Shown one piece after another: positions 63,010 through 64,000 of a stretch of DNA of 64,000 nucleotides (position 1 is the first letter of the stretch; every line of letters begins with the position of its first letter). The notes under the pieces are model-generated. The model made no database searches and was not told the DNA's origin. It worked only from the letters and a program-made list of their open reading frames with translations. The DNA comes from Nonomuraea candida (GTDB lineage: Bacteria; Actinomycetota; Actinomycetes; Streptosporangiales; Streptosporangiaceae), in contig NZ_JOAG01000031.1 in assembly GCF_000725485.1 (NCBI RefSeq), forward strand, positions 62,001 through 126,000, written 5' to 3'. The position numbers and the translations under genes were made by a program.

Positions 63010-64000
63010 CTACGCCGCCTGCGGCACCGGCATCCCGGCGAGGATCTCGCCGAGCGCCGCGGCGGCGGTGACCTCGCGCAGCTCGGCCTCGGGGGTGAGG
63101 ATCAGGCGGTGCGCCAGCACCGGCACGGCCAGCGCCTTGACGTCCTCGGGCACCACGTAGTGACGCCCGGCCGCGGCGGCCTTGACGCGCGCCGCGCGCA
63201 GCAGCGCGAGGCTGCCCCGGGGGCTGGCGCCGAGCCGCAGGTGCGGGCTCGTCCGGGTGGCGCCGCACAGCGCCACGATGTAGTCGTAGACCGGGTCGGC
63301 CACGTGGATGCGCGCGGCGAAGTCGATCATCCCGGCCACGTCGGAGGCCCGCGCCACCACCGGCAGCCGCTCCACCTGCGGCCCCGTTGGCATGCCCTTG
63401 AGCACCTCGACCTCGGAGGCGTGGTCGGGGTAGCCGACGGAGATCTTCATCAGGAACCGGTCGAGCTGCGCCTCCGGCAGCGGGTACGTGCCCTCCATGT
63501 CCACCGGGTTCTGCGTGGCCACCACCAGGAACGGCCGGGGCACCGGATGCGGCTCGGCGTCCACCGTGACGCGGCGCTCCTCCATGACCTCCAGCAGCGC
63601 GGCCTGCGTCTTCGGGGAGGCGCGGTTGATCTCGTCGGCGAGCACGATGTTGGCGAAGACGGGCCCGTGGTGGAACTCGAACCTCTGGTGCGCCTGGTTG
63701 AAGATCGACACGCCGGTGATGTCGCTGGGCAGCAGGTCGGGCGTGAACTGCACGCGCCGCCACTCCGCGTCCACGCTGGCGGCCAGCGCGCGGGCGAGCG
63801 TGGTCTTGCCGGTGCCGGGGACGTCCTCGACGAGCAGGTGCCCCTCGGAGAACAGGCAGATCAGGGCCAGCTCGACGGCCTCGTGCTTGCCGCGGATGAC
63901 GCGCTCGATGTTGCCGGCCAGGAGCTGGAAGCGCTGGGCGAACTGGCCGGCGAGCTGCTGCTGCCCCTGCGGCTGCACCTGCGGGAGCGGGGACTGGTAC
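63010..64000 (-). CDS. MoxR-family AAA+ ATPase, 5' end outside the window
   Basis: Over 320 residues are visible. Walker A is EDVPGTGKTTL, Walker B LADEINRA, and sensor 1 is VVATQNP in LVVATQNPVDMEGTYPLPEAQLDRFL. The frame stays open from a GTG at 63978 to the window edge and no ribosome binding site precedes that GTG, so the true start probably lies outside. It leads the MoxR-DUF58-TgpA-like operon, a chaperone-like ATPase system linked to membrane or cell-wall functions. Confidence 0.88.
   Translation of the reverse strand, partial: YQSPLPQVQPQGQQQLAGQFAQRFQLLAGNIERVIRGKHEAVELALICLFSEGHLLVEDVPGTGKTTLARALAASVDAEWRRVQFTPDLLPSDITGVSIFNQAHQRFEFHHGPVFANIVLADEINRASPKTQAALLEVMEERRVTVDAEPHPVPRPFLVVATQNPVDMEGTYPLPEAQLDRFLMKISVGYPDHASEVEVLKGMPTGPQVERLPVVARASDVAGMIDFAARIHVADPVYDYIVALCGATRTSPHLRLGASPRGSLALLRAARVKAAAAGRHYVVPEDVKALAVPVLAHRLILTPEAELREVTAAAALGEILAGMPVPQAA

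Noticed and set aside
61850..63763. Long minus-strand frame continuing upstream of the TgpA-like gene
   Set aside because: Antisense-frame shadow of DUF58 and MoxR genes, with Arg/Gly/Ala-rich composition.

Overview
The window is very GC-rich actinomycete DNA with dense coding, GTG starts, many apparently leaderless promoters and ATGA-type gene overlaps. WhiJ-like XRE/DUF5753 regulation, a SapA-like domain, LAL-type LuxR and MoxR/DUF58/TgpA genes suggest a filamentous sporulating genus, probably Streptosporangiales (Nonomuraea-like). The genus is inference only. I see no rRNA, tRNA, CRISPR array, insertion sequence or phage module.

Layout. 1-5.2 kb: the start of an unknown gene, a cytochrome oxidase subunit I gene (ctaD) broken by an internal deletion, an aspartate aminotransferase, a small membrane protein and a GlcD-type FAD oxidase. 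5.3-13.6 kb: a receptor Ser/Thr kinase with a SapA-like extracellular end, enoyl-CoA hydratase, ROK kinase, GNAT and APH-like proteins, and a WhiJ-like regulator with small partners. 13.6-20.6 kb: a DUF1266 protein and a four-gene minus-strand unit (response regulator, histidine kinase, GT2-GtrA, ArnT-like transferase). 20.6-33 kb: a PYROXD2-like oxidoreductase, a divergent LysR/YeiH pair, psuG-psuK, a large repeat-rich protein, a LAL regulator and a GNAT protein.

33-39.5 kb is a leucine-catabolism (liu) operon: methylcrotonyl-CoA carboxylase beta and alpha, HMG-CoA lyase and acyl-CoA dehydrogenase, divergent from a TetR gene with a candidate shared operator. At 42.1-44.4 kb a fused E1 alpha/beta 2-oxoacid dehydrogenase could act in the same branched-chain pathway. 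39.7-48.7 kb also holds a heptad-repeat coiled-coil protein, a secreted three-module protein, a second Ser/Thr kinase, an M50-like membrane peptidase, an NTF2-fold protein and CorA.

48.9-55 kb looks accessory: a coupled trio (small WXG-like helical protein, 688-residue protein, lipoprotein), an orphan paralogue of the small protein, about 700 bp of degenerate tandem repeats, and a secreted YD-repeat protein ending in a phospholipase A2-like domain. This is the best candidate for an undescribed secretion or toxin-type system. 55-64 kb: a heparinase-like protein, an ECF sigma factor with a membrane partner, and a coupled MoxR - DUF58 - TgpA-like - winged-helix operon running off the right edge.

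A recurring feature is in-frame tandem DNA repeats, mostly 9-36 bp units, inside otherwise conserved genes (kinases, ROK, LuxR, carboxylase, sigma factor, oxidoreductase, winged-helix protein). They expand linkers without breaking frame.
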